Below are positions 1 to 10,926 of a stretch of DNA of 64,000 nucleotides, piece by piece. Within the stretch, counting starts at the first letter, position 1, and the number at the start of each line of letters is the position of its first letter. The notes beneath the pieces are model-generated. The model did no database searches, was not told where the DNA came from, and saw nothing but the letters and a program-made list of their open reading frames with translations. The DNA is from Diphasiastrum complanatum (lineage: Eukaryota; Streptophyta; Lycopodiopsida; Lycopodiales; Lycopodiaceae): positions 19,013,015-19,077,014 of the forward strand of contig CM055111.1 in the NCBI GenBank assembly GCA_029204225.1, written 5' to 3'. The position numbers and the translations under genes are program-made.

Positions 1-532
1 AGAAAGATAAACTCCAAGAAATGCCCACAGACTCTATTGACAGGCAAAATACAAAGAATAAGATGTAAACAAGATAAGAAAGACGAAAGAATCCAGTAGA
101 CACGAAATCTATCTACAGTTGATATATCCATTGTGTGCACTATCTTGGTGCTATCTTGCAATCTTGTGTGTAGAGTGCTCATATTTTGTTATATTCGGAT
201 CCACACTTATGAAATACAATAATTTACTATTTCTGTACAGAAAGCAACACGGCTCCATTGGATGCTACAAGATTCTATATCAACTTTTAGGCAATTGCAT
301 GTACAATTTGAAATATTCATTTTTTTTGTGATTTTGTCAAAACCCTAATTTTGATTGGATATTTTGTGAGGTTGCTGGACTTCAATAGAGTGTGTTTCCT
401 AGTGATAAGTGCCAGAAGAGAATTGAGAGGTTCCATATCTTTGTGATTTCTTTTTGGAAACATTTGTTGTATTTCAAAAGAGTGCTTTGTGCATTGGAAC
501 AGGTTGGAAGATAAAGATCAAGTCATTGTAAC

Positions 533-820
533 ATGGCTACAATGAGTGGATTCATGTTGGAAGGCAATGACAAGCTTACCTCAAGCAACTACTCTACATC
601 GAAGGTGAGGATGGAATCACTTCCTGAAATGCATGAGTTGATGGATATTGTTGTAGGGTTGGAGGAGAGACCCTTGGTTCAACAAGATCAAGTGAAGTAT
701 GACAAGAGAGCTAAGAAAGCTCTACGCATGATCAAGATGAATGTTACCAATGAGCTACTCAAGGAGATTGGTAAGAGCAATTCATTTCGAGAGGCTTGGG
801 AAGCTTTGAAGAAGCTTTAG
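533..820 (+). pseudogene. Copia gag N-terminal fragment (DUF4219/UBN2-like)
   Basis: A 95-residue open frame starting at ATG 533. It shows the Ty1/copia gag signature of an L-x-G-x-N-Y-type motif (LTSSNYSTSKVRM) followed by a helical region rich in Lys and Leu and ending EAWEALKKL, as in the UBN2 family. The usual Trp after the NY motif is replaced (NYSTSK rather than NYxxWK). The frame stops at a TAG at 818, and no zinc knuckle, protease, integrase or RT follows, because the next kilobase is microsatellite and unrelated sequence. No primer-binding site is visible in the 530 bases upstream. I read it as a truncated, dead gag; a domesticated short UBN2 protein is a less likely alternative. Confidence 0.6.
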
Positions 821-1055
821 GTGCATCCATACACATACACAAAAGTGTACATAAGTTTAAATATATATATAGACTAGTAAATAGTGCACGTCGTTGACGG
901 GCAATGGACGACCGATGGTCGTTGATGGGTGGCCGATGGTCGTGACGAGTGGCCGATGTATGTGTGTGTATGTACATGAGTGCATGTGTTATCTGTGTAT
1001 ATGGATTTGTGTGTATGATTTGTGCTTGATGGTGTATGTGATTTATGTGGTCAAT

Positions 1056-1056
<1 letters not shown>

Positions 1057-1137
<81 letters not shown>
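1057..1137. repeat. (GT)n microsatellite, about 81 bp
   Basis: Uninterrupted GT dinucleotides. They are embedded in a wider GT-rich tract (about 955-1215) with interspersed TGTATG and GTGCATG words. Open frames here that read as strings of Val-Cys or His-Thr are artefacts of the repeat. Confidence 0.95.
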
Positions 1138-1140
<3 letters not shown>

Positions 1141-2692
1141 TGTGCGTGTGTGTATGCATGTGTGATTTATGTGGCCGATGGTGTGTGCATATGTGTATTG
1201 TGTGCATGTGCATTTCTTTGTGTATACTGAACTGCTTGGAGCCCGATTTGTTGATGCGGGCTCATCTCGACGTGCAGCACTGGATGGAACAGATGACATG
1301 CATGACAAAGCCCGTTGCAATACTGAACCACTTCTTGAAAATGCCAAAAGTTAAACGACCGACTTTATCAGCACACCAAGCAGGTTGTTGCAAGTATGGA
1401 TAAAGTTAGATACCAGTGATGAAAAAAGGGATTGAAGTCTCTCGGAGATACTAATCTCAGTGATTCAAGATGCCCAGTTCTTGGTGAGCCTTAAAATAGT
1501 GTGCAATGGAAAAATGAACATCATTCATTCGACCTTCTATCATATGAATGCATTTTATAGCTCTCAAAGATGACAATACTTGAGGTGATGTAACAGTTCG
1601 ACCAAGGTTACCAAAAGCAAAAAACTTGTCTTTCAAATGAGAAACGGGGTTGGATCAAAACCAAAACATCGCATGTGTTAGGATTTCAGAGGTAGATTGT
1701 CACATCCATTCCTGAAAAGGTGCTATAGGAGCAAGAGGAAAGGATGGGACATATTGATCAAGCAAACTTGTACATCAAGAGAATAAAAAACTACAGAGTT
1801 GGGAAAGAAAAAGGAAGAATCCTAGAGGTAAGAACAAAGGAAAACTTCGTGTCAAATTTTCATTTCGATTTGAATAGATAAAAATATGTCTAGTTTTAGA
1901 TATTCAACTTCTGCTATTTCCCACAGTCGTTGCAAGGATGAGATTAGCAAATATGTTCTTCAATAGAGCATGGATGCTAGACGGAGAAAAGAACTTTGGG
2001 TAAAACTTTTTGTTCATGATCTATGGGTAAAATCTTGGTAATTCAAAATAAATACGAAAGCCATATAATAAATCTTAGTGCGGTTTTGCTTATCGATGAT
2101 GTTTTTTAAGGTGGATTGATAGGAGAAGGGGAGAACATATGGGGTGGGCAGAGTGCGGGTGTGCTCCCTAATGGTTAAAAGTTGTTTGGGCAAGAGGCCG
2201 ATGGTTTAAGTGCTCGGGGGAGATGGGTGGGTGGATTTTGCCATGTGACAAAAAAGGGCGAGGGAGTGTTAAAAAAAAAAATATGCTCCTGCCCTTAAAA
2301 GCCTTAGTTTTTTTTTTTTTTTTGGGGGGGGGGGGGGATTTCTTTCTTGACGGGGACTTTTTTTTGTCTCCTTTTTAAAAAAAGAAGTACTTAATTTATG
2401 GGGAGCCAAAAAGCCCCTTCACTTTTTTTTGTTTTATGGAGAGTGGGGGTTCACAATTTTAAGTGGATTTACATTCATATTTTTTTATGAGAGGTTTACA
2501 TTTAAGTGTGTGTGTGTGTGCGCACGCGCGTGCGTGCATGGGGGGGGGAGTAAATATTGGTATATTTACTTTTAATGGAATGGAGGCACCCCCTTGTTTA
2601 TATATCTATGCACACACACACATTTTAACCTTCTTCATTTTTTTTAGGGGCATGGAGAGACCTCCCTCCCTTTATGGGTGGTTGGTCGGCCT

Positions 2693-2694
<2 letters not shown>
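1138..2694. other. Non-coding spacer with low-complexity tracts
   Basis: No gene is recognisable. The stretch has A-runs near 2269-2282, a T-run then G-run at about 2310-2338, and mixed GT/GC alternation at 2505-2540. A roughly 70-bp segment at about 2003-2073 recurs at about 3332-3402 (listed separately). Confidence 0.5.
2003..2073 (+). repeat. Dispersed direct repeat, copy 1
   Basis: Shares the word order TTCATGAT.TATGGGTAAAA...AATAAATA.GAAAGCCA..TAATAAA with the copy at 3332-3402 in the same orientation; about 80 percent of positions agree by eye. The family is unknown, and it is probably a fragment of a duplicated transposon. Confidence 0.6.

Positions 2695-2785
<91 letters not shown>
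2695..2785. repeat. (AG)n microsatellite, about 91 bp
   Basis: Pure AG dinucleotides. They create a spurious Arg-Glu repeat frame that is not a gene. Confidence 0.95.
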
Positions 2786-2788
<3 letters not shown>

Positions 2789-2873
2789 GGGGCCTGTGGG
2801 AAAGAGAGAAGGAGAAAAAAGGACTCTAGACTCTATACTTCATACAATATATCTCATGTACAAGAGGTTTTTG

Positions 2874-3084
2874 GGTGTGTGTGTGTGTGCGCGCGCGCAC
2901 GTGCACGCACACACACACACGCATTCGTTGTGTCGGGGGTCACACACACACAACGAACACGCGCACACGCACACACACACACACACACACATAGGCATGC
3001 GCGCGTGCACACACAATCACTCACTCACTCACTCACTCACACGTGCATGTGTGTGTGCGTGTGTGTGTGTGCATGCACGTGTGT
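2874..3084. repeat. Mosaic of alternating GT/GC/CA tracts
   Basis: Successive blocks of GT, GCGC, CACGTGCACG, CA, a run of five TCAC units (about 3018-3040), then GTGT and GCATGCACGTGTGT. Most of the tract is strict purine-pyrimidine alternation in both orientations, so opposite blocks can pair as hairpins. Confidence 0.85.
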
Positions 3085-3975
3085 TCCAAATCCCCCCTCC
3101 CCCCCTATTTTTCTCTTTTTATTGTCTCTTTTACTCCCCTCACCCCATCTCTCTCCTTTTTTTTTAATTGTGCATTTTTTGGCCCATGGATAAAAGCTTG
3201 TGGGTAAAGATTTAGGAGTTAAAGCTAGTGAGTTTGGGCTTGTGGTTAAACATTCCTGAAAATGGTGGGCCAAGATAGCAATTTGAAGGATTGAAAAAAA
3301 AAAAAAAAAACCCTAGTTTAAGGTAGTCAAGAGAATTTTTATGTTCATGATTTATGGGTAAAACTTTGATAATTTAAAATAAATAAGAAAGCCAAGTAAT
3401 AAAGATTATTGGCTAAAGTTTAAAACAAATTAAAGTGTGTGAATAAAATAAAACCTTAACTTCAAACTTTAAGTATTTGATTTTAGTAAGTGGGAGGGAG
3501 GGGGTTCACACAAACAAGACTATAGGAAATCCTACACAATGTAGAGACCAATCTCCTCCTCCAATATCTTCACCAAAATTCAATCATTAAAATATTTAAG
3601 TGTTTAGCTATTTATAGCTATAGCAGGACAAATTTGAAAGGGTCTAGAAGCAGGGTTAGGCCCTACATATCTACCATCCATCAAATCAATGGTCTAAATT
3701 GACTAGACCACATAGTCTTATAAAATATGCACACAAAATAATGTCATTTGGACCAACTTGGCCCCTTATTTTCACACGTCTGGCCTCCACTTTGACCCTT
3801 GGTTGAAATTCTCATACTTAGGCCTTAAGCTGATATTTGTCAATTTGAACTATCTTTTCACAATAGCTATATACAAGGAGAAAGAGCTTTTTCTTCATGA
3901 TCTACAATAAAAAAACATCATCTTATTATTCAAAGTGGTTTACATAATTAATGTCATCTCATGTGGAAAAAAATC

Positions 3976-4006
<31 letters not shown>

Positions 4007-4020
4007 CCCCCACACTCAAA
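3085..4020. other. Non-coding AT-rich spacer
   Basis: Contains copy 2 of the dispersed 70-bp repeat (3332-3402), an A-run at about 3294-3310 and a short CT array at about 3979-4005. No coding signal is seen. Confidence 0.5.
3332..3402 (+). repeat. Dispersed direct repeat, copy 2
   Basis: Second copy of the roughly 70-bp sequence at 2003-2073, in the same orientation and about 1.3 kb away. Confidence 0.6.
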
Positions 4021-4598
4021 TTTTCTTGATCTAACTCGCCTGTGGATCGATTTGAGCACGATCTGAGGCGGAGCAGGGTCGCCCTACTGATTCCAAGTCT
4101 GTAGAGTGTTCACTCAAGAAATTCCGTGGAGAAACGGTGATTTTAGCTCAACTTGACAAAGTGGCTTTTTTCACCTTTTTACCGCAAATCTGCTAGGTTA
4201 ACTGTCTGGAGACAAATCTCTGACATAAACCTCATAATCTCTCCATGGCTGGTTGACAATGTGATTAGCTTCCTTCCTGTCCTTACGGCATCCAAAACGG
4301 TGCACAAACAAATCACTAGTTATGTATAAAAACCGTAACCCCAAACCCGGTTTCAATTTTCAGCTGGCTTCAAAATTGTCAATTTTTCACCAAATTTTTC
4401 CCTGCCTGATGGTATGCATAGGCTAATAATCCCTCTGTTGAGCTTAGCAAGCCTCTATAAACTAGAAACCGTGCACCAGTGCTTCTCTTTCCGTCTTCAA
4501 CCCGCCGTAAACCCCGAACTCTCAGAAGACAGTTCTCCCGAAGCTCTCTTCAACGGCGATGTTGTACTGTGTACACTCCCTGTACGGCTCTGATACCA
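4021..4598 (-). mobile_element. Copia leader and primer-binding site (minus orientation)
   Basis: On the minus strand, 4598-4586 reads TGGTATCAGAGCC, the classic copia primer-binding site complementary to the initiator tRNA-Met 3' end. It is followed by an untranslated leader running to lower coordinates. Part of the leader (around 4450-4520, with an ACCCGCCGTAAACCCC word) recurs at 43917-43985. No gag frame is recognisable below 4020, so only the 5' end of the element survives. Confidence 0.65.
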
Positions 4599-4871
4599 AC
4601 TTAGAATTTGCTTTGCAAAGGAACACAAATCATGCTACACAGTAACACAGACAGAAAACACTCTCCACAGCAAGCTCACATAGCAACTGTATTTTTCAAA
4701 ATAAAATTACATTGTACATATAGTTGTTCACTCAAGCAACCCATGCAGACCCAGGTTGTCGTTGGCGGGACGCGTGTCCCGTCGACTTGCCTCGTGGCGA
4801 GACCAACTGATCCTTATCCACTGATAGGACCCACAGTACAGTAACACAGTGATTCTACTTTAATTCTAACT
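4599..4871 (-). mobile_element. Copia LTR (about 273 bp, minus orientation)
   Basis: Lies directly against the primer-binding site, so it is the 5' LTR. Its ends carry short inverted words (ACTTAGAATT at left, AATTCTAACT at right), a degenerate form of the usual TGTTAGAA...TTCTAACA. A near-identical copy is at about 43987-44252. The ends are set by that homology and by the PBS; no target duplication was confirmed. Confidence 0.6.
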
Positions 4872-5581
4872 CATTTATGTTCTTGCTCTTACTTGAAAAG
4901 GCATAGGTAAGCTCCACAAAAGGCATACAGACACATCATCAAACAAGGGGGAGAAATAGGAAGAAGTGTCTACATGTCAATAGTGGAAAATAGGAAGAAA
5001 TGTTTACATGTAAATAGTAAAAGTTTTATGGACTTCGTAAGTTGGATGAAGTCCTCTGCCTACATATCCCCCTCTACTTAGTTATGTAAGAGAAAGGGCT
5101 AGGCATAGGGTGTGGTCAAGGGTGCAAAACCACCCAAACAACTCCCAAAAGTTTGGGCATTCTCCCCCATGTTACCCTTAAGGGTCCCACCCTCCCATTT
5201 TTTGTTTTCCCATTTATGGTCTTGCTCTTGCTAGGAAAGGGTCTAAGCAATCTCCAGGAAGGGCACATATGGACAACAAAAGTGGAATATACAAAGAAAC
5301 ATGGACAGGTGAATATTAATACTTTTATTGATTTGTCAAGGTGTCTATGTAATAATGCTTACCTATGTCCTTCCTCACATCACTATGATGATTGCTACTA
5401 TAAATGTGCAAATAAAGAAATGGTAAGTTCCATGATCATATATCTTAAGAGGTTAATCAAACATATTGAATTATTCAGGACTAATATTGTTGCTAGATGC
5501 ACTCATCCGATTGTCGTGTTTGTGGAAGACTGCATCATCTCCTGCAATTAGCGATGCGGGATTGATTCCCCGATAGAGTTT
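4872..5581. other. Intergenic spacer, no gene recognised
   Basis: Open frames here (for example 5153-5551) have no recognisable domain and ordinary AT-rich composition. I see nothing supportable. Confidence 0.4.
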
Positions 5582-5749
5582 AAATATCGATCCTGATGGG
5601 TTTGAGTTTTCATGAGCTGGGTCTGATTGGGCTGCTGTTGATCAATCAATCAGCCACTAAATTGCAAATATTGATCCTGATGAGTTTGAGTTTTCACGAG
5701 CTGGGTCTGACTGGGCTGCTGTTGATCAATCAATCAGTCACTGAATTGC
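5582..5749 (+). repeat. 84-bp tandem duplication upstream of CYP704B
   Basis: Two head-to-tail units of 84 bp (5582-5665 and 5666-5749) differing at only a few positions. Each contains TTTGAGTTTTCA.GAGCTGGG and TGTTGATCAATCAATCAG, and a third partial start AAATATGCAT follows. It lies about 360 bp before the CYP704B start codon, inside the probable promoter. Confidence 0.85.
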
Positions 5750-5951
5750 AAATATGCATAGCTCCATCAATTTGTCAAGCGTAGTGTGTTAATTCGACTC
5801 CTAATGCTTGATTCTGTATAGCTCGCTTTTGATCATTCGGCTTTCAGACTGTTTTCGAATTTCAATCACCAAATTTATATTCTGGCGTGGGTTAGCTCAA
5901 TCTGTAAGCGTCAAGGAGAATTATCAGCGAAAGTGGAGAGATAATATAGTG

Positions 5952-5976
5952 CTATAATATATATATAGCCTCTATC
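5952..5976 (+). promoter_or_regulatory. Candidate TATA region of CYP704B
   Basis: A run of CTATAATATATATATAGCC lies about 150 bp upstream of the CYP704B ATG. It is the best TATA-like element between the promoter duplication and the gene, and would imply a 5' UTR of roughly 110-130 nt. Position and composition are the only evidence. Confidence 0.4.
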
Positions 5977-6110
5977 TAGTACCCTTCTGAGATATTGTGG
6001 TAATTCACCGAGGCAGCTTGGATCAGCGTGGTCCATATTGCTCGTAACATAGATATTAGCCACATTCTTGTGAAACTGTTGGGCTAGCTAGACTAGCATC
6101 TGAAATTCGG

Positions 6111-7291
6111 ATGGCCCTTACGAACGACGTAACAGCATTGGACGGCCAAAACTCCTCCATGTTTTCAGTAATTAGCGTCCTGCAGATATTTCTGTTGCTC
6201 CTTATACCCTATCTGATTGTATATCGATGGACACAACGAAATAAGCCTGGGCCAAAGGAATGGCCTCTGCTCGGATCCGCTATTGAGATGACGACAAACT
6301 TTGAGAGATTCCAAGACTGGCTACTCATTTACTTTGCGCACGCTAAGACTTTCACTGCCAGATTGCCTACCCATTATATTTCATACACGGTTGATCCTGT
6401 GGTTGTTGAGCACATTTTGAAGAATAATTTTACCAATTATCCCAAGGTATGTTTTCCAGCAATTCTTATCTGACTTACAGCTGGGACTAATTAATTTTCC
6501 ACCTCGTGTTTCGGAACTTATTTTTCTGATCAAATGAACACCTTCAATTTCAGAGTCTAGGATGAACGAAGTCTCAAGTAGCTACGTAAAACTGACCTTT
6601 TCGATGGATGGCTTACAACCCACCAGGGCAAGAACTTCCACGAGATTATGGAAGTGGTATTAGGGGACGGTATATTCAATACAGATGGAGAAAGTTGGAA
6701 GAGACAACGAAAAACTGCCAGCTTTGAATTTTCATCAAAAGTCCTTCGAGAATTCAGCGCAGTTGTATTCAGAGACTATGCTTTGAAACTAGCTCGCATT
6801 GTGTCCCATGCTGCTTATTCTAAGGAAGCTATTGAAATGCAGGTGATTACGGCTGCTGTAAGCAGCAAATTAGGATTCATTAGTAAGTTGCCTTTACTTG
6901 TTGGGAGGATGACTCACCGATCACCTAACTTGATATTCTTTCCGAATTGTTTTGCAGGAAATGTATATGAGGCTAACATTAGATTCTATCTGCAAAGTAG
7001 GCTTTGGAACAGAGCTTCAGATTTTATCTCCTTCCCTCCCAGATAATCCCTTTGCAAACGCTTTTGACCATGCCAACGCTACAATCATGTTGCGTTTTGT
7101 TGATCCCTTTTGGAAAGCAAAGAAATTTCTCGGAATCGGTCGAGAGGCGTCCATAGAAAAGAGTTCAACTACTCTGGATAATTTCACGTACAAAATTATC
7201 AGGGCAAGGAGGGCTGAGATCAAGGTTGCGCGTGCAAGTGGAAAAGCAAATGTACGTACACACAATCACAGCAAGCGTGGGCCAGCCGCCA

Positions 7292-7341
<50 letters not shown>

Positions 7342-9880
7342 AGAGAGATCAGAGAGATCAGAGATACTATAAATCTATGTTTTGACATCTGACGAGCTAA
7401 AACGTGGAATTTGAATCCTCCTGTTAAAGCTTCATCCTGATACAGTATTTCGGTTAAAAAAAAATTGACAACATTGTTTTAATTAAAACTCTAGATTACA
7501 GCTATTATGAATTTTGACTGTCCCTTGCTTAATTCGCAATCCTACGGCTCTTCAAGATGGATGAAGATTCAAGAATTTGCTATTAGTGTCAGAGCAAATA
7601 TGCTTCATAAATATAGTAGTGATACAGTTTTCCTGATCCTTTCTCATGAGTGCAGATGAAACCGGACCTTTTGTCAAGATTCATGGAATTGAGCGAGGAT
7701 CCGGAGAATAACATGACCGACAAAACTCTTCGAGATATTGTCCTTAACTTTATAATCGCCGGACGTGACACCACGGCCGCCACGCTTTCTTGGTTTACAT
7801 ACATGATGGCAATTCACCCAGAGATAGCAGATAAAATTTACGAAGAATTGGTGGACCTTGAGAAGAGATCAATGTCCAAAGAATCAGCCAATTCAACGCT
7901 TACAAACCTTCTAGATTTAGACGAAGAAAGCTTCAACAAGCGCTTACAAGAGTTTGAAACTCATATAGATCATGAAGGACTTTTGAAGTTACCATATTTG
8001 CATGCAGCTCTGACAGAGACTCTGAGAGTGTATCCTGCAATACCTCTGGTGAGATTGCTGATACGTGTTCTATGCTGTGTTGCGAATAAATCAATCTAAT
8101 TTGAAGTGTCCACAGAACTTATAAGTCTAATTTCCTCACTTTAATGACACTCATTCTGATTTATAGTAGCAACCATCTTGTCTTTGAAATTTTGGCAAGC
8201 GGAGCATAAGCAGATGCTATTTGGCAGTTACAGTGTCTGTGGTTTCTTAGGTTTAATGTCTGCTTGCAAGGATCTTGGAATCACATGTCTGTAGATGTTT
8301 GTTTGCTCATCAGATATTGACATTTGACATAGAATGTGCTCAACTGAGATCAGTTCTACATATGTTGATCCCTTCATTTTTGCATTGATGTCAGTGTTTA
8401 AGTATTGGGTCTTGCAACCACTAACTATTGAGCATAAATGAACAGGATATAAAAGGAATAGCAGAGGATGATGTTGCTCCAGATGGAACAGTTCTGAAAA
8501 AAGGTGGGCTGATTGGGTACTCCCCTTATTGCATGGGACGCATGGAATTCATTTGGGGACCAGATGCCCGTGAGTATAAACCTGAGCGCTGGCTGAAGAA
8601 TGGGGTGTTCTACCCCGAATCTCCCTTCAAGTTCACTGCCTTTCAGGTACATTATCAAAGACATCATCACATGCATGCACTTGATCTTCATCTTAGATTT
8701 TACCATGATAACTATTGTTGTACATTATCAAAGAAATCACACATGCATGCACTTGATCTTCATCTTAGATTCTACCATGATAACTAATGTTGACAAGAAC
8801 ATTAGATTGTTTTGCATTTCCTTTTCTATACCTGAAATGTATAAGTAATGTTGTACATTATCAAAGAAATCACACATGCATGTGGATCTTCATCTTAGAT
8901 TCTACCATGATAACTAATGTTGACAAGACCATTAGATTGTTATTCATTTCCTTTTCTATACCTTAAATGTGTCACATCTCCACAACCCAATATCACCATG
9001 ATAGAAATGTTATCTTTTTTGACACAATCTTTCATGTGGAAAGTTGTGTAATGTGTCACATCACCAAAAAAAAAGTGAGATCAAAAGAAAAGATTGATTT
9101 CAAGTAGAAGTTACGAGGAAATGGCCTTGGAGTTGAACATTATCAGCCTCGCATCATGTGTGTTTTAAAAACCTAGTTTTTAGGGTATCCCTCCAATTTC
9201 CTCATTTTTTTAAAGTCGTCAGTTTTTGAAAATTCTTGCCTTCAAGATCAGTAATCTCAGTTTTTCCTTTTTTACAAAGGAAAGGGAGGCGCCTTCTAGC
9301 GCGAAATCTATGCGCCTTTACATACACCTTCCAGATGCCGGAAGGTGCATGTAGAAATAAATTACTTTTTTTACACACACCTTCCGTGCAGAAGGTGCAT
9401 GTAAACGTAAAAAAGACATTAATAAAAAAGTAAAAACAAGAATTACGACAAGGACGGACGCCTCCTTGGGCCCGGCAAAATGCCCTCAAAGGGCGACCCC
9501 CCCCTCCCTCCCTCTTACATCTCAGAGATTTCGCTAACAAACTAGTAAAAGTTTATATCAATAAATCACTTTGTTAACTCAGTCAACCTATGTAACTCGA
9601 GTTCTATAAGGATCTACGAGACGTTACAAATTTCCTCCATAGAAAAATGAGAAAGAAAAAGTTTCCTGTATTTGAAAAGAGTTGTCCTTTTTTTAAAGGT
9701 TAACTTCCTATAAGTTTTTCACTTGATGGATTTTTGGAGAAAGATGTTTGTTGCATTCTTATACTTTGTTGGCTGCCCGAACAATGCCCATCATCATCCC
9801 TTTATAATTTTCATATCCATTCTTCTAAATTTTTCTTATGTGAATCCATTTCCACAAGAAAAAGGTCCAAGGACTTTGGA

Positions 9881-9963
<83 letters not shown>

Positions 9964-10926
9964 GTGTGTGCGCGTGTGGGGGGGGTAATCCTCTAAGGCC
10001 TTCCGCCCTAGTGAGTTGCTTAACGAATTGGGCTAAGGGCCACATGTTCAGCGACCCTTGGCCCATTTATTGTGTGGGCGCAAGAAAATTCCCTTCTCCG
10101 ATGTCATGATATGAGGTTTGATTTTTTTTTTTTAATTTCAATATATTGAATTCGGAGATCTAGATTTAAGTAGATTGAGGAATTAAACACTCCAAAATCT
10201 CTTACACTTTTGTAATTAGTTCAAACTTAGGTTGTTAACATTTATGTTTTTTTCAATTCATGTATGGAAGATTGGTCCTTTGAGGACCTTTATGGCAGCT
10301 AGGGTCATTCATTGTTAAGGTCTCTAAGAAGGCCATTTCTTTATGTAAAGGATGAGTAGAATTTTACTTACTCTTACTCATCACAATTGTAACATGTGCA
10401 TGAGAAAAAATAGGGCATCATCCAATGCAATCATTTGATTCAATGCACTGGTTAAAACTTTATACACAATAAGAATAACTTTATGGGAAAGTGAATTTTT
10501 GGTTGGGAACTTGTATGTCTAACTAGACATATTTATAATAGGGAGACGACTTATCCAATGCAATGGATTTTCAATTTAGCTCAAAAAATTTGATTGAATC
10601 TAACATACATTTTGTTAGCCATATTGTGTAACTATGGTTGGATGTTGCTAATAAGTGATTGAAGTCATTTCATTTTTTGCTTAATAGACATGATAATGTA
10701 ATGTGATTTGCAAGTTGCTTGTGGATGTTGATGGTATGTGCAGGGAGGCCCACGCATATGTTTGGGCAAAGATAGTGCCTATTTGCAGATGAAGGTGACT
10801 GCTAGCCTACTTTTTCGCTTTTTCAAGTTCAACTTGGTGCCTGGTCACAAGGTCGTATATCGAACAATGACTGCCCTTGGTATGGCTCATGGTCTGAAGG
10901 TGACAATCACCAAACGTGTGCACTAG
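6111..10926 (+). CDS. CYP704B: Cytochrome P450, CYP704B type, six exons, intact
   Basis: Exons by GT..AG boundaries and frame continuity: 6111-6446, 6627-6842, 6958-7251, 7656-8048, 8446-8646, 10744-10926 (stop TAG), giving 540 residues, full length for the family. Seen: N-terminal membrane anchor (about residues 17-40), Pro-rich hinge NKPGPKEWPLLGS, I-helix AGRDTT (317-322), ExxR as ETLR (403-406), PERW (459-462) and heme loop FQGGPRICLG with the heme-ligand Cys at 486. Stretches such as MEVVLGDGIFNTDGESW and LGKDSAYLQMK are typical of CYP704B. Known: Arabidopsis CYP704B1 is an ER omega-hydroxylase of long-chain fatty acids feeding sporopollenin of pollen walls; a spore-wall role here is inferred. 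All introns are phase 0. Intron 3 holds a GA array; the 2.1-kb intron 5 holds several repeats. No break is seen, so this is the one apparently functional complete gene in the window. A CYP704A assignment is less likely. Confidence 0.93.
7294..7340. repeat. (AG)n microsatellite in CYP704B intron 3
   Basis: AG dinucleotides followed by three degenerate GATCAGAGA units, about 40 bp downstream of the exon 3 donor. Confidence 0.9.
8647..8975 (+). repeat. Intronic tandem triplication starting at the exon 5 donor
   Basis: Three units begin with GTACATTATCAAAGA at 8647, 8720 and 8853. The first is short (73 bp), the second is 133 bp and the third about 120 bp. All share CTTCATCTTAGATT.TACCATGATAACTA. 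The first base of unit 1 is the first base of intron 5, so each later unit repeats the splice donor sequence. Confidence 0.85.
9319..9403. repeat. Two adjacent hairpins in CYP704B intron 5
   Basis: Hairpin 1: arms 9319-9332 and 9340-9353 (14 bp, one mismatch, 7-nt loop). Hairpin 2: arms 9372-9384 and 9391-9403 (13 bp, two mismatches, 6-nt loop). Both share the stem word ACACCTTC/GAAGGTGCATGTA. An outer pairing GGAGGCG (about 9290) with CGCCTCC (about 9458) encloses both. Confidence 0.7.
9884..9977. repeat. (GT)n microsatellite in CYP704B intron 5
   Basis: About 94 bp of GT with a few GC steps near the right end, followed by a G-run. Confidence 0.95.

Noticed and set aside
894-1403. Open frames of Val-Cys or His-Thr repeats across the GT array
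   Set aside because: Pure translation of a dinucleotide repeat; no domain or non-repeat coding bias.
2678-3273. Arg-Glu and His-Thr rich open frames
   Set aside because: Artefacts of the GA and CA microsatellites.
5153-5551. 132-codon plus-strand open frame
   Set aside because: No recognisable domain, no splice or promoter context; composition like the surrounding spacer.
9202-9540. 112-codon minus-strand open frame in CYP704B intron 5
   Set aside because: It reads through the two hairpins; frames made by inverted repeats are not evidence of a gene.
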